This document shows positions 17,546 through 26,240 of a stretch of 64,000 nt of DNA, piece by piece. Source of the stretch: DASTSN01 sp035549175 (lineage in GTDB: Bacteria; Bacteroidota; Bacteroidia; Chitinophagales; Chitinophagaceae); the NCBI GenBank assembly GCA_035549175.1, contig DASZRL010000123.1, forward strand, positions 17,940 through 81,939, read 5' to 3'. Each line of letters begins with the position of its first letter. The first letter of the stretch is position 1. Position numbers and translations under genes: made by a program. The notes below the pieces were generated by a model that worked only from the letters and a program-made list of their open reading frames with translations, did no database searches and was not told the DNA's origin.

Positions 17546-18880
17546 TCAGGGTTTCAGCAGGGCCTGTTCGGCGGCATGTACCCGGGCAAAGGGAAACTGG
17601 TCCAGGACCTTGTAAAACTGCTCCCGGATCGCTCCGGTACAAAGATTCCCGATGCTTCCTTCGTGGGTATGATGCAGTTCCGTGCTGTAGGTAAAGGTGC
17701 CGTTTTCGATATCCTGCCCGATCTGGCGGTAGGCGTCCCGGAATGGCATTCCCCCATTGACCAGTCTGTTCACTTCCTCCACGCTGAACAGGTACCGGTA
17801 TTTTTCATCACGGAGTATATCCTTTCTGATCTCGACGCGCGACAACATCAGCCCGGCCATTTCCAGGCAGCTGGTCAGGGTCTGGAAGGCGGGGAAGAGG
17901 TGTTCCTTCAGCAGCTGCAGGTCCCGGTGATACCCGGAAGGCAGGTTGGTGGTCATCAAAAGGATTTCATTGGGCAGGGCCTTGATCCGGTTGCAATAGC
18001 TGCGTATCAGTTCAAAAACATCCGGGTTCTTTTTGTGCGGCATGATACTGCTGCCGGTGGTCAGCTCCTCGGGGAAACTGATAAACCCGAAATTCTGATT
18101 CAGGTACAGGCAGGCGTCCATGCTAAGGCGACTGAGGGTGTCGGCTACATTGGCCAGCGCCTGGGCCACGATCCGTTCGGCCTTGCCCCTTCCCATCTGG
18201 GCATACACGACATTGTAGTTAAGGTCCCCGAATCCCAGCAGGCGGGTTGTCAGCGTGCGGTCAATCGGGAAGGAAGAACCATATCCCGCCGCCGAACCCA
18301 GGGGATTCTTGTTGACGACGGTATAGGCTGCCTGCAGGGTGACCAGGTCATCGGCGAGGCTCTCCGCATAGGCTCCGAACCAGAGCCCGAAGGAGGAAGG
18401 CATGGCCAGTTGCAGGTGCGTGTATCCCGGCAGCAGGTATTCCTTGTACTTTTCACTCTGGTCCTGGAGCAACGAAAAAAAAGCCTGCAGGGTACCGACC
18501 AGCTTTTCGAGCTCGCTGCGCAGGTACAGCTTGATGTCGACAAGTACCTGGTCATTGCGGCTGCGGGCACTGTGGATTTTTTTGCCGGCATCGCCCAGGC
18601 GGCGCGTCAGCAGCAGTTCAATCTGGGAATGCACATCCTCCACCTGGTCCTCGATGTGGAAATCGCCCTGCCCGATCTGGTGGTAAATCTGCTGTAATTC
18701 CCGGGCCAGCATGTCCCTCTCTCCGGCCTGCAGCAGGCCGACCGAAGCCAGCATGGTCACATGCGCCAGGCTGCCCAGCACATCGAAGGGAGCCAGCATG
18801 CGGTCGAATTCCCGGTCCCGGCCGACCGTAAAAGCCTCCACTTCGCGGGAAGGGACCGTATTTTTTTGCCAGAGTTTCAT
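17546..18880 (-). CDS. argH: argininosuccinate lyase
   Basis: ArgH cleaves argininosuccinate to arginine and fumarate, the last step of the pathway. The 444-residue protein belongs to the fumarase/aspartase superfamily, with HSARSRNDQ, the GYTHLQ segment and the signature loop TGSSIMPHKKNP, where the catalytic serine resides. It is the last gene of the eight-gene arginine operon, 58 bases after argE', and is convergent with the M28 gene. Confidence 0.95.
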   Translation of the reverse strand: MKLWQKNTVPSREVEAFTVGRDREFDRMLAPFDVLGSLAHVTMLASVGLLQAGERDMLARELQQIYHQIGQGDFHIEDQVEDVHSQIELLLTRRLGDAGKKIHSARSRNDQVLVDIKLYLRSELEKLVGTLQAFFSLLQDQSEKYKEYLLPGYTHLQLAMPSSFGLWFGAYAESLADDLVTLQAAYTVVNKNPLGSAAGYGSSFPIDRTLTTRLLGFGDLNYNVVYAQMGRGKAERIVAQALANVADTLSRLSMDACLYLNQNFGFISFPEELTTGSSIMPHKKNPDVFELIRSYCNRIKALPNEILLMTTNLPSGYHRDLQLLKEHLFPAFQTLTSCLEMAGLMLSRVEIRKDILRDEKYRYLFSVEEVNRLVNGGMPFRDAYRQIGQDIENGTFTYSTELHHTHEGSIGNLCTGAIREQFYKVLDQFPFARVHAAEQALLKP

Positions 18881-18938
18881 GCTTCAGTTTTTTATGGGTT
18901 CCTGGGTGGCTGCCCCGCGTCCGCCATGCGGCTGCAGG

Positions 18939-20012
18939 CTACACCAGCTGGTCCAGCATCCGGATATACAGATCGATTCCCTCCCGGATCTCATCCAGGA
19001 AAATAAATTCGTCGGCCGTATGGCTGCGGGCACTGTCTCCCGGCCCCATTTTCAGGGTGGGAAAATTCATCAGGGCCTTGTCCGAGGTGGTCGGCGAACC
19101 ATAGTAGGTCCTTCCCAGGCGGATCCCGGCCTGGACCAGGGGGTGGTCCAGGGCGATGGACGAAGAGCGCAGGCGGGTGCTGCGCGGCTGAATCTCACTC
19201 TTCAGGTTCCTGCGGATGCAGTCCAAGATTTCCTCAAAAGTGTACAGCTCGTTGACCCGGGTGTCGACCACAAACCGGCACTGGGCAGGTACCACGTTGT
19301 GGGCCTTGTTGTCGGTTTCGATCACCGTTACGCTCATTTTTATGGGACCCAGCAGGTCCGACACCCGGTCAAACTGCCAGGAGCGGATCCACTGGATATC
19401 CTCCACGGCCTTGTACAGGGCATTCTCCCCCTCCTCGCGCGCCGCATGTCCTGCCTTGCCATGGGCAATGCAGTCCAGCACCAGCAACCCCTTTTCGGCA
19501 ACCGCCATCTGCATCTGGGTAGGTTCTCCGACAATCCCGAAATCGATGCGGTCCATACGGGGCAGGAGTGCCTCGATCCCATTGTGACCGGAAATTTCCT
19601 CCTCGGCACTGGCCGCGAAGACCAGGTTGTAGTGTAACCCGGGACGGTCATAGTACCACAGGAACGTGGCCATCAGCGCAACCAGGGGCCCTCCCGCATC
19701 GTTGCTGCCCAGTCCGTAAAGCCTGCCGTCCCGCACGGTCGGGGTAAACGGATCCAGGGTGTATCCCCTGTTGGGTTTTACCGTGTCGTGGTGGGAATTC
19801 AGCAGGATGGTGGGTTTTCCTTCCTCAAAATATTTATTACGGGCCCAGACGTTATTGAGGTGCACCTTGGTCCGGACGCCGCGGGATTCCAGAAACTGCT
19901 CGATCAGGTCGGCTGTATTTTCCTCCTCCTTGCTGAACGAAGGCGTAGCAATCAGTTTTTTGAGCAGACCGATTGCCTCTTCCTGGATGGTATGGAGTTT
20001 CTCATTCGTCAT
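18939..20012 (-). CDS. M20 deacylase of the arginine pathway (ArgE'-type)
   Basis: This is a 357-residue M20 metallopeptidase-fold deacylase. The zinc residues are visible in NSHHDTVKP, GLGSNDAGG and AAEEEISG, and a dimerisation domain lies in the middle. In Bacteroidota arginine operons this enzyme removes the N-acyl group from acyl-citrulline after the ArgF' step. The ATG at 20012 overlaps the end of argB by 11 bases; longer in-frame starts lie within argB and are unlikely. Whether the acyl group is succinyl or acetyl depends on argF'. Confidence 0.88.
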   Translation of the reverse strand: MTNEKLHTIQEEAIGLLKKLIATPSFSKEEENTADLIEQFLESRGVRTKVHLNNVWARNKYFEEGKPTILLNSHHDTVKPNRGYTLDPFTPTVRDGRLYGLGSNDAGGPLVALMATFLWYYDRPGLHYNLVFAASAEEEISGHNGIEALLPRMDRIDFGIVGEPTQMQMAVAEKGLLVLDCIAHGKAGHAAREEGENALYKAVEDIQWIRSWQFDRVSDLLGPIKMSVTVIETDNKAHNVVPAQCRFVVDTRVNELYTFEEILDCIRRNLKSEIQPRSTRLRSSSIALDHPLVQAGIRLGRTYYGSPTTSDKALMNFPTLKMGPGDSARSHTADEFIFLDEIREGIDLYIRMLDQLV

Positions 20013-20817
20013 TGGTGATCGTTGTTCCGGCCCGGCCGGCTGCCAGCCCGGGCAGCTGTTCGGCCTTCCCGATGATAACGCGGGAGACGCCGCGGTCCAG
20101 CGCGGCAAAGGCATTATCCAGCTTGGGTATCATACCCGCAAAAATCGTCTCCTTTTCCTTCAGTTGGCGGTACCGTTCCCGGTTGAGGGTAGGGATCACC
20201 GTGCTGTCATCTTCCGCGTTGAGCAGGACACCGCTTTTTTCGAAGCAGTAGATGAGCCGTACGTCAAACTGGTTGCTGAGGCTGGTGGCCACCTCCTGGG
20301 CAATGGTGTCGGCATTTGTATTGAGCAGCTGCCCCTGCTGGTCATGGGTGATGGGGGCCAGTACCAGGGTAATATTTTTCTGCAGCAGGGTCGTCAGCAG
20401 GTCTGTATTCACCGCATCGATATCGCCGACATAGCCGTAATCCAGGACGGGATGCCTGCGTTTATGTGCCAGGATGGCGTCGCCGTCTGCCCCGCAAAGT
20501 CCCAGGGCGTTACAGCCCTGTGCCTGCAGCTGGGCCACGATGGTCTTGTTTATATACCCGGCATACACCATGGTAACAATGCGCAGGGTTTCGGCATCCG
20601 TAATCCGGCGGCCGTCGAGGATCTTCTGTTCAATGCCCAGTTTTTCAGCCAGCCGCGTGGCCAGTTTTCCCCCGCCGTGGATCAGGATCTTGCGGCCCAG
20701 GCCGGGATCCGAACCGGGGGGGGCCAGTTCGGCAAATGCACGAAGAAAGGATGCCAGTTTTTCTTCCTGGTCAATGATATTGCCGCCTATCTTCACGATG
20801 TATAAGGGTTCCTTCAT
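20002..20817 (-). CDS. argB: N-acylglutamate kinase
   Basis: ArgB phosphorylates the gamma-carboxyl of N-acylglutamate. The 271-residue protein shows the amino-acid-kinase fold: VKIGGNIID near the N-terminus, HGGGKLAT, and a C-terminal GMIPKLDNAFAAL that positions ATP. The ATG at 20817 gives a normal N-terminus. Within a pathway that uses ArgF', the natural substrate may be N-succinylglutamate rather than N-acetylglutamate; the sequence alone does not settle this. Confidence 0.92.
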   Translation of the reverse strand: MKEPLYIVKIGGNIIDQEEKLASFLRAFAELAPPGSDPGLGRKILIHGGGKLATRLAEKLGIEQKILDGRRITDAETLRIVTMVYAGYINKTIVAQLQAQGCNALGLCGADGDAILAHKRRHPVLDYGYVGDIDAVNTDLLTTLLQKNITLVLAPITHDQQGQLLNTNADTIAQEVATSLSNQFDVRLIYCFEKSGVLLNAEDDSTVIPTLNRERYRQLKEKETIFAGMIPKLDNAFAALDRGVSRVIIGKAEQLPGLAAGRAGTTITNDE

Positions 20818-20827
20818 ATGCTTCTTT

Positions 20828-21808
20828 TCAGGACGCCCGCCGGGTTCCGGCTTCCAGGATTTCACTGAGTACGGCCTGGGCCGCCCAGACCCGGTTCCCG
20901 GCTTCCCGCGTTACCAGGCTGTTGGGCCCGTCCAGCACCTCATCACTCAGTTCGACATTGCGCCGGACCGGCAGGCAGTGCATGACCTTGGCATCACGGG
21001 TCCTGCGCAGCTTCTCGCTGGTCAGCATCCAGCCGGGGTCGTAACAATAGATCTTCCCGTAATCCTGGTAGGTGCTCCAGTTCTTTACGTACACAAAATC
21101 GGCCCCTTCCAGGGCCTCGTCCTGGCTGGTTGTGATCCGCGCGCCCTGTGTAAATTCCCCGGCAAGTTCGTAATCCTCGGGGTGGGTTATGACAAAATCA
21201 GCCTGGCCCCAGGCATTCACCCACTGGGCAAAGCTGTTGGCCACGCACTGGGGCAGGGGTTTTACATGGGGAGCCCAGGTCAGCACGATCTTGGGTTTTC
21301 TTCCCGCCATGCCGCTGGCCTGCATGGCCTCCCGGATGGTTATGATATCCGTCAGGCTTTGCAGGGGATGCAGCGTCGCGCTTTCCAGGCTGACTACGGG
21401 GATGCCGGCATACTTGATAAACTGCCGGATATACAATTCACTATAGTCGTCCTCCCGGTTCTTGAGGGACGGGAAGGTCCGGATGGCGAGAATGTCGAAA
21501 TATTTCCCAAATATCGGCGCGGCATCCTTGACATGCTCGACCGTGTTGCCGCTCATGATGGCTTCTTCCTCAAATTCCAGCGCCCAGCCTTCACTGCCGA
21601 CATTGAAAACAATGGCTTCCATGCCCAGGTTCGAGGCGGCAATCTGGGTGCTGAGACGGGTTCGCATGCTGGGATTGAGGAACAGGCAGCCGATCCGCCT
21701 GCCGGAACCCAGTGATTTGTCTTTTAGAGGATGGCGCTTGTAATCCAGGGCTTTATCCACCAGCAGATCGATGGCCGGGGCATCCTGGACGGAAATAAAA
21801 TTTCTCAT
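20828..21808 (-). CDS. argF': N-acylornithine transcarbamylase (ArgF', probably succinyl-type)
   Basis: This 326-residue transcarbamylase has the carbamoyl-phosphate loop SMRTRL at 47-52, the ESATLHPLQSLTD segment and HCLPVRRN near the C-terminus. It belongs to the acetyl/succinyl-ornithine branch, recognised by GWALEF after residue 73 and the KPLPQCVANSF loop, not to ordinary ArgF. At the position that sets acyl specificity (Pro90 in Bacteroides fragilis succinyl type, Glu92 in Xanthomonas acetyl type) it has Val90 in GNTVEH. From known mutational work this favours succinylornithine. The start overlaps the argD stop by 4 bases. Confidence 0.9.
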   Translation of the reverse strand: MRNFISVQDAPAIDLLVDKALDYKRHPLKDKSLGSGRRIGCLFLNPSMRTRLSTQIAASNLGMEAIVFNVGSEGWALEFEEEAIMSGNTVEHVKDAAPIFGKYFDILAIRTFPSLKNREDDYSELYIRQFIKYAGIPVVSLESATLHPLQSLTDIITIREAMQASGMAGRKPKIVLTWAPHVKPLPQCVANSFAQWVNAWGQADFVITHPEDYELAGEFTQGARITTSQDEALEGADFVYVKNWSTYQDYGKIYCYDPGWMLTSEKLRRTRDAKVMHCLPVRRNVELSDEVLDGPNSLVTREAGNRVWAAQAVLSEILEAGTRRAS

Positions 21809-22971
21809 TCGTTGACCAGCGTATTTGAAGGTGAGGCGGTGGCGTAGATTTCTTCCCGGATTGCTTCAATAAACTGCTCGGCATCACGCTTTTTCAGCGC
21901 CAGGGAAGGCAGCAGGCGTATCACGTTGGGCTTGGCTTCCCCGGTAAATATCTTGTGCTTCCACAGCAGGTTCTTACGTAAATCCCTGTGGTCCTCCGGC
22001 ACATCGAAGCCGATCATTAGGCCGCGGCCGCGGACATTCTTCAGTTCCGGGATAGCCGCCAGTTCATCCCGCAGGTATTTGCCTACCATGACGGCATTAC
22101 CCATCAGTTTTTCGGCTTCAATGGTTTCCAGTACGGCCAGGGCCGCGGCACAGGCCAGGTGATTACCCCCGAAGGTGGTACCCAGGATGTAGTGCCTGGG
22201 TTTGATGCGCGGGTTCACGATCATGCCGGCCACCGGAAAACCGTTCCCCATTCCCTTTGCCATCGTGTAGATGTCGGCGTTCACTCCGGCAAAATCATGA
22301 CTGAAAAACTTCCCGCTCCGGCCGTATCCGCACTGGACGCTGTCGGCTATGTACACCGCACCGTGTTCATCGCAAAGGGTCCTGATCTGCCGAAGGAAGT
22401 CTTCCTCCGCCAGGTGAATACCCCCGACTCCCTGTATCCCTTCAATGATCACCGCGGCTATGTCACGGCCCTGGCTGGCGAAACAGGCAGCCAGGGCGTC
22501 CTCATCGTTGAAAGGCAGGAAAATCACGTTTTCCGTCTCGTTTACGGGAGCCACGAGGTTTTTATTGTCGGTAGCGGCCACCGCCAGGGAGGTTCGCCCG
22601 TGGAAGGAACGGCTGAAAGCGATGATCTTTTTGCGGCCCGTATGAAAGGAAGCCAGCTTGAGGGCATTCTCATTGGCTTCCGCTCCGCTGTTGCAAAGGA
22701 ACAACTGGAAGTCCTCCTTGCCGGACACCTTGCCCAGTTTGTCGGCCAGTTCGGCCTGCAGGGGGATCCGCACGGAATTGGAATAGAACGCTATCCGGTG
22801 CAACTGTTCCTCAATGCGCTGAACCCAGTGGGGGTGGGTGTGGCCGATACTGATCACGGCATGGCCCCCGTAGAGATCGAGGTACTGCTCGCCTTGGTCG
22901 TCCCAGACATAGGAACCCTTGGCTTTGACAATGGTAATGTCATTAATCGGGTAAACATCAAATAAGTTCAT
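21805..22971 (-). CDS. argD: N-acylornithine aminotransferase
   Basis: ArgD is a class III PLP aminotransferase that makes N-acylornithine from the N-acylglutamate semialdehyde. The 388-residue protein carries the SGAEANENALK phosphate-binding region, the IADSVQCGYGRSG segment with its cofactor aspartate, and the Schiff-base lysine in MAKGMGNGFP. It is separated from argC by 93 bases that contain two hairpins, the only sizeable break inside the operon, and its 3' end overlaps argF' by 4 bases. Confidence 0.93.
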   Translation of the reverse strand: MNLFDVYPINDITIVKAKGSYVWDDQGEQYLDLYGGHAVISIGHTHPHWVQRIEEQLHRIAFYSNSVRIPLQAELADKLGKVSGKEDFQLFLCNSGAEANENALKLASFHTGRKKIIAFSRSFHGRTSLAVAATDNKNLVAPVNETENVIFLPFNDEDALAACFASQGRDIAAVIIEGIQGVGGIHLAEEDFLRQIRTLCDEHGAVYIADSVQCGYGRSGKFFSHDFAGVNADIYTMAKGMGNGFPVAGMIVNPRIKPRHYILGTTFGGNHLACAAALAVLETIEAEKLMGNAVMVGKYLRDELAAIPELKNVRGRGLMIGFDVPEDHRDLRKNLLWKHKIFTGEAKPNVIRLLPSLALKKRDAEQFIEAIREEIYATASPSNTLVNE

Positions 22972-22985
22972 GATAACCTCCGCCT

Positions 22986-23042
22986 GCCCCCATTACCGGG
23001 GGCCTTTTTCTCAATAGTTACAAAATAGCCGGATCGCTCCGG
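22986..23042 (-). promoter_or_regulatory. paired hairpins between argC and argD
   Basis: Reading the mRNA direction, CCGGA-GCGA-TCCGG (23029-23042) forms a GNRA-capped stem followed by CTATTTTG, like a weak terminator. A second stem, GCCCCC/GGGGGC (22986-23003), lies 15 bases before argD. Together they could attenuate or process the message between the two halves of the operon. Confidence 0.45.
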
Positions 23043-23064
23043 TTTATGTCTGGGCCCGGCAGGC

Positions 23065-24066
23065 TCAGAAGCCTGTGGCCTTCAGTTTCAGTCCCATGCA
23101 TTCATCCAGGCCGAACATCAGGTTCATATTCTGGACGGCCTGCCCGCTGGCTCCTTTCAGGAGATTATCAAGGGCGGAATGGACGACCAGTTTACTGCCC
23201 ACCTTTTCCAGCTGAATCACGCACTTGTTGGTATTTACCACCTGTTTCAGGAAAATCGCTTCCTGGCTCAGGTGGGTAAAAGGATGTCCCTGGTAATAGT
23301 CCTGGAATAGCTCCACCAGGCGGGAAAGCGGCCATTCGCAATCCAGCTGTGAGCTGACAAAAATACCCCGGGTAAAATCGCCGCGCCAGGGCACAAAATT
23401 GAGTTCAATCGTCCCGGCTGGCTGCAGGGCCGCGAGGGTCTGACCGATCTCACCGAGGTGCTGATGGGTCAGGGTTTTGTAGGCCTGGATATTATTGGCC
23501 CGCCAGCTGAAATGGGAGGTCGCCGACATGCTCTGGCCGGCCCCCGTAGACCCGGTTATTCCGGTGGTATAAACGCTTCCCAGCAGGCCTTCCTGGGCCA
23601 GGGGCAGCAGGCCCAGCTGAATGGTGGTTGCAAAACAACCGGGGTTAGCCACATGAGCGGCCAGGCGGATGGCGTCCCGGTCCAGTTCCGGCAGGCCGTA
23701 CACCACGTCCTTGCCCTGCAGGGTCGGCCGTTTCCCGTCCACGCGAAGCCGGAAATCATTGGCCAGGTCTATGACGCGGATGTGATCCGGCACCGGGTTG
23801 GCCGCCAGGAATTTCCGGGACTCCCCGTGTCCCAGGCACAGGTAGAGGACATCGATGTCGCCGGCTGCCAGCCGGGAAAGATCGTCCGTGAACTGCAGGC
23901 TGGTTTCCCCCAGCAGGTCGTGATGGATGCCCGCTACCGGCTTTCCGGCGTTGCTGCGGCTATGGATGAAGGCAATCTCGGTGGCAGAATGATTCAGCAG
24001 CAGCCGGATCAGCTCGCCCCCGGTATAGCCGGCGCCCCCGATGATGCCTGCCTTAATTCGTTTCAT
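23065..24066 (-). CDS. argC: N-acyl-gamma-glutamyl-phosphate reductase
   Basis: ArgC reduces N-acylglutamyl phosphate to the semialdehyde with NADPH. The 333-residue protein begins KAGIIGGAGYTGGEL, the dinucleotide motif of the family, and has the nucleophilic cysteine in ANPGCFATT. The C-terminal HPFTHLS and NTNKCV stretches are also typical. The ATG at 24066 overlaps the argG end by 14 bases; the open frame extends further upstream into argG without homology. Confidence 0.94.
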   Translation of the reverse strand: MKRIKAGIIGGAGYTGGELIRLLLNHSATEIAFIHSRSNAGKPVAGIHHDLLGETSLQFTDDLSRLAAGDIDVLYLCLGHGESRKFLAANPVPDHIRVIDLANDFRLRVDGKRPTLQGKDVVYGLPELDRDAIRLAAHVANPGCFATTIQLGLLPLAQEGLLGSVYTTGITGSTGAGQSMSATSHFSWRANNIQAYKTLTHQHLGEIGQTLAALQPAGTIELNFVPWRGDFTRGIFVSSQLDCEWPLSRLVELFQDYYQGHPFTHLSQEAIFLKQVVNTNKCVIQLEKVGSKLVVHSALDNLLKGASGQAVQNMNLMFGLDECMGLKLKATGF

Positions 24067-25258
24067 GCGCCTGCTTTTGGACCTGATAAAAGATCGAGGT
24101 CTGGTTACCGAAAATTTTGGAAAAGCCCCGAACATCCTCACCCGTGAAGCCGGTGTTCATTTCACCGTACTTACCGAAGCGGCTGTTCATGAGGTCGAAC
24201 TCCGATTCGATGCCCGTGACCTGGAAATGGCGGGGCATCAGCGTAACAAATACGTCCCCGGTAACCTGCTGCTGACTGTCCTTCAGGAAGGCCTCGATGT
24301 TTCGCATGACGGGATCGAGGATCTGGCCCTCATGAAGCCAGTTGCCGTAAAACTGAGCCAGCTGGTCCTTCCAGTTCAGCTGCCATTTGGTGAGAACGTG
24401 TTTTTCCAGGGCGTGATGGGCTTTCAGGATGACCATGGGGGCCGCCGCCTCGAACCCGACCCGCCCTTTGATACCGATGATGGTATCTCCCACGTGAATG
24501 TCCCGGCCAATCCCGTAGGGCCCAGCGATCGTTTGCAGGTGCCGGATGGCGTCGGAGGGATGGTCAAAGGCCTGTCCGTTCACCCGGCTGAGCTCTCCCT
24601 GCCGGAAATGCAGGGTCACCTCTTCCGTGCCGGACTTGGTGATCTGGGTGGGCCACGCTGACTCCGGCAGCATGCCGCGGGAGGAAAGGGTTTCCCGGCC
24701 GCCCACGCTGGTTCCCCAGAGTCCCTTATTGATGGAGTAAACGGCTTTTTCGAAGTTCATCGCGACGCCCTTGCCTTTCAGGTAAGCCACCTCCTCCTCC
24801 CGGCTGAGTTTCAGATCGCGGATGGGGGTGATGATTTCGGTGCCGGGTATCATGATATGGAAAATCATGTCAAAGCGTACCTGGTCGTTGCCGGCGCCGG
24901 TGCTGCCGTGGGCCACGGCATCGGCCTGGAGTTTCCGGGCATGTTCGGCGATATGGAGGGCCTGGCTAAGCCGTTCTGCGCTGACGCTCAGGGGGTACGT
25001 ATTGTTCTTCAGTACGTTTCCGTAAATCAGGAACCGGATAATCCGGTCATAATAGTCCTTAACGGCATGGACGGTAGTGTGGGATGCCACCCCCAGTTTG
25101 CGGGCATGTTCCCCGATGTGCTGGAGTTCAGCTTCGGAAAAGCCGCCTGTGTCGACCAGGATACTGTGCACTTCATAACCCTTTTCCTCACTCAGGTACT
25201 TGGCACAATACGACGTATCCAAGCCGCCGCTGAAGCCTAGCACTACTTTTTTAGCCAT
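24053..25258 (-). CDS. argG: argininosuccinate synthase
   Basis: ArgG joins citrulline and aspartate with ATP. The 401-residue protein has the PP-loop SGGLDTSY at 10-17 and the central ATP/citrulline region HGSTGAGNDQVRFD. It is the second gene of the arginine operon, 14 bases after the GNAT gene. The early position of argG in the operon is the usual Bacteroidota arrangement. Confidence 0.95.
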   Translation of the reverse strand: MAKKVVLGFSGGLDTSYCAKYLSEEKGYEVHSILVDTGGFSEAELQHIGEHARKLGVASHTTVHAVKDYYDRIIRFLIYGNVLKNNTYPLSVSAERLSQALHIAEHARKLQADAVAHGSTGAGNDQVRFDMIFHIMIPGTEIITPIRDLKLSREEEVAYLKGKGVAMNFEKAVYSINKGLWGTSVGGRETLSSRGMLPESAWPTQITKSGTEEVTLHFRQGELSRVNGQAFDHPSDAIRHLQTIAGPYGIGRDIHVGDTIIGIKGRVGFEAAAPMVILKAHHALEKHVLTKWQLNWKDQLAQFYGNWLHEGQILDPVMRNIEAFLKDSQQQVTGDVFVTLMPRHFQVTGIESEFDLMNSRFGKYGEMNTGFTGEDVRGFSKIFGNQTSIFYQVQKQAHETN

Positions 25259-25272
25259 CTCGTTGGAATTAT

Positions 25273-25992
25273 TTAAAGGTTAAAGAAAATCTGCAGCAAT
25301 GATTTGGGCTTGTTGCCGTTGGAGGAGGAAGAGCCGTCCTTGTCCTTTTTCAGAAAGGGGCGGAGAAGTTTCCATTGTTTGAGACGCAGCAGGCGTTCGA
25401 AGCCTTTTTCATTCTTCTTGAAGTATTCTTTGGTTTCCCTCGGTTCATGGTGATCCTTGGGATCGAAGAGCATGGCGGTGCAAAGGCAGTTCTTACGCTC
25501 CTTGCTGGTCAGGATGTCATAGTTGACGCAGCTCTTGCAACCGGCCCAGAAGGCCTCGTCCTGGGTCAGTTCGGAATAGGTCACGGGCTCATAACCCAGC
25601 TCGGAGTTGATCTTCATGACGGCCAGCCCGGTGGTGAGCCCGAATATTTTGGCGGTGGGATACTTCTCCCGGCTTAGATCAAAAATCCTTCTTTTAATGG
25701 AGCGGGCCACCCCGGTTTTCCGGTAGGCAGGGGCAACGATCAGCCCGGAATTGGCTACATATTCACCGTGGCTCCAGGTTTCGATATAACAAAATCCCAC
25801 CCATTCGCCCTCCCGGGTCACTGCGATTACAGCCTTGCCTTCTTCGATTTTCTGCTCAATGTATTCCGGGGATCGTTTCGCGATCCCGGTACCCCGGGCC
25901 TTCGCGGAAGACTCCATTTCGTCGGTAATGGTCTTTGCATAGGCCTTATCACCGGGAATGGCAACCCGGATGATTATAGATTGATTGTCCAC
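25273..25992 (-). CDS. GNAT acetyltransferase heading the arginine operon (candidate N-acylglutamate synthase)
   Basis: This 239-residue protein has a GNAT fold (about 8-140) with the acyl-CoA loop PAYRKTGVARS at 89-99. A C-terminal extension holds four cysteines, Cys152, Cys155, Cys169 and Cys171, that look like a metal site, and then a basic serine-rich tail. Translation starts at GTG (25990-25992), since an in-frame TAG lies six codons upstream. No argA or argJ is present, so this first gene is the best candidate for the missing N-acylglutamate synthase. That role is inferred from operon position; it is not proven. Confidence 0.72.
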   Translation of the reverse strand: MDNQSIIIRVAIPGDKAYAKTITDEMESSAKARGTGIAKRSPEYIEQKIEEGKAVIAVTREGEWVGFCYIETWSHGEYVANSGLIVAPAYRKTGVARSIKRRIFDLSREKYPTAKIFGLTTGLAVMKINSELGYEPVTYSELTQDEAFWAGCKSCVNYDILTSKERKNCLCTAMLFDPKDHHEPRETKEYFKKNEKGFERLLRLKQWKLLRPFLKKDKDGSSSSNGNKPKSLLQIFFNL

Positions 25993-26060
25993 TTTGTCAT
26001 AATTAGGCTAAATATTACGGATAACCAGTCCAGAAGCGTTTACAGATCGGAAGGATTTCA

Positions 26061-26096
26061 CTGATAGGGGCCTTGGTGAATGGCTCGTCCTATCAG
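26061..26096 (-). promoter_or_regulatory. leader hairpin at the end of the arg leader peptide
   Basis: Perfect 8-bp arms CTGATAGG and CCTATCAG enclose a 20-base loop. The leader peptide stop codon (26093-26095) lies inside the first arm of the message, so a ribosome stalled at the arginine codons just upstream would change its folding. No T-run follows, so it is not an intrinsic terminator by itself. Confidence 0.5.
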
Positions 26097-26161
26097 AACA
26101 CAGGTCGTCGGTTCAGGTAGCGGAAGACGTCAAAGCCCACAGAATACACGCCCGTGGTCAT
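26093..26161 (-). CDS. candidate arginine leader peptide (22 residues)
   Basis: A 22-codon ATG frame sits in the leader of the arg operon, about 100 bases before the GNAT start. Its second half has three arginines (FR then NRR), and the last two are adjacent CGA codons, which are uncommon in neighbouring genes that favour CGG and CGC. The peptide ends RYLNRRPVF and stops inside a hairpin. Length, position and arginine enrichment fit a ribosome-stalling leader that senses charged tRNA-Arg. It is too short for standard gene calling. No known family was recognised. Confidence 0.55.
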   Translation of the reverse strand: MTTGVYSVGFDVFRYLNRRPVF

Positions 26162-26240
26162 CGGCGGGTGAAAAGCCACTTGTTTGGTATGCGTCAGAAT
26201 ATTTTTCACCTTACTTGGAAAGGTTTGTTATTTTGGATTA

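Noticed and set aside
22986..23009. Intrinsic terminator for a plus-strand transcript
   Set aside because: The stem plus T-run is well formed, but no plus-strand gene precedes it; listed only as an intercistronic hairpin of the arg operon.
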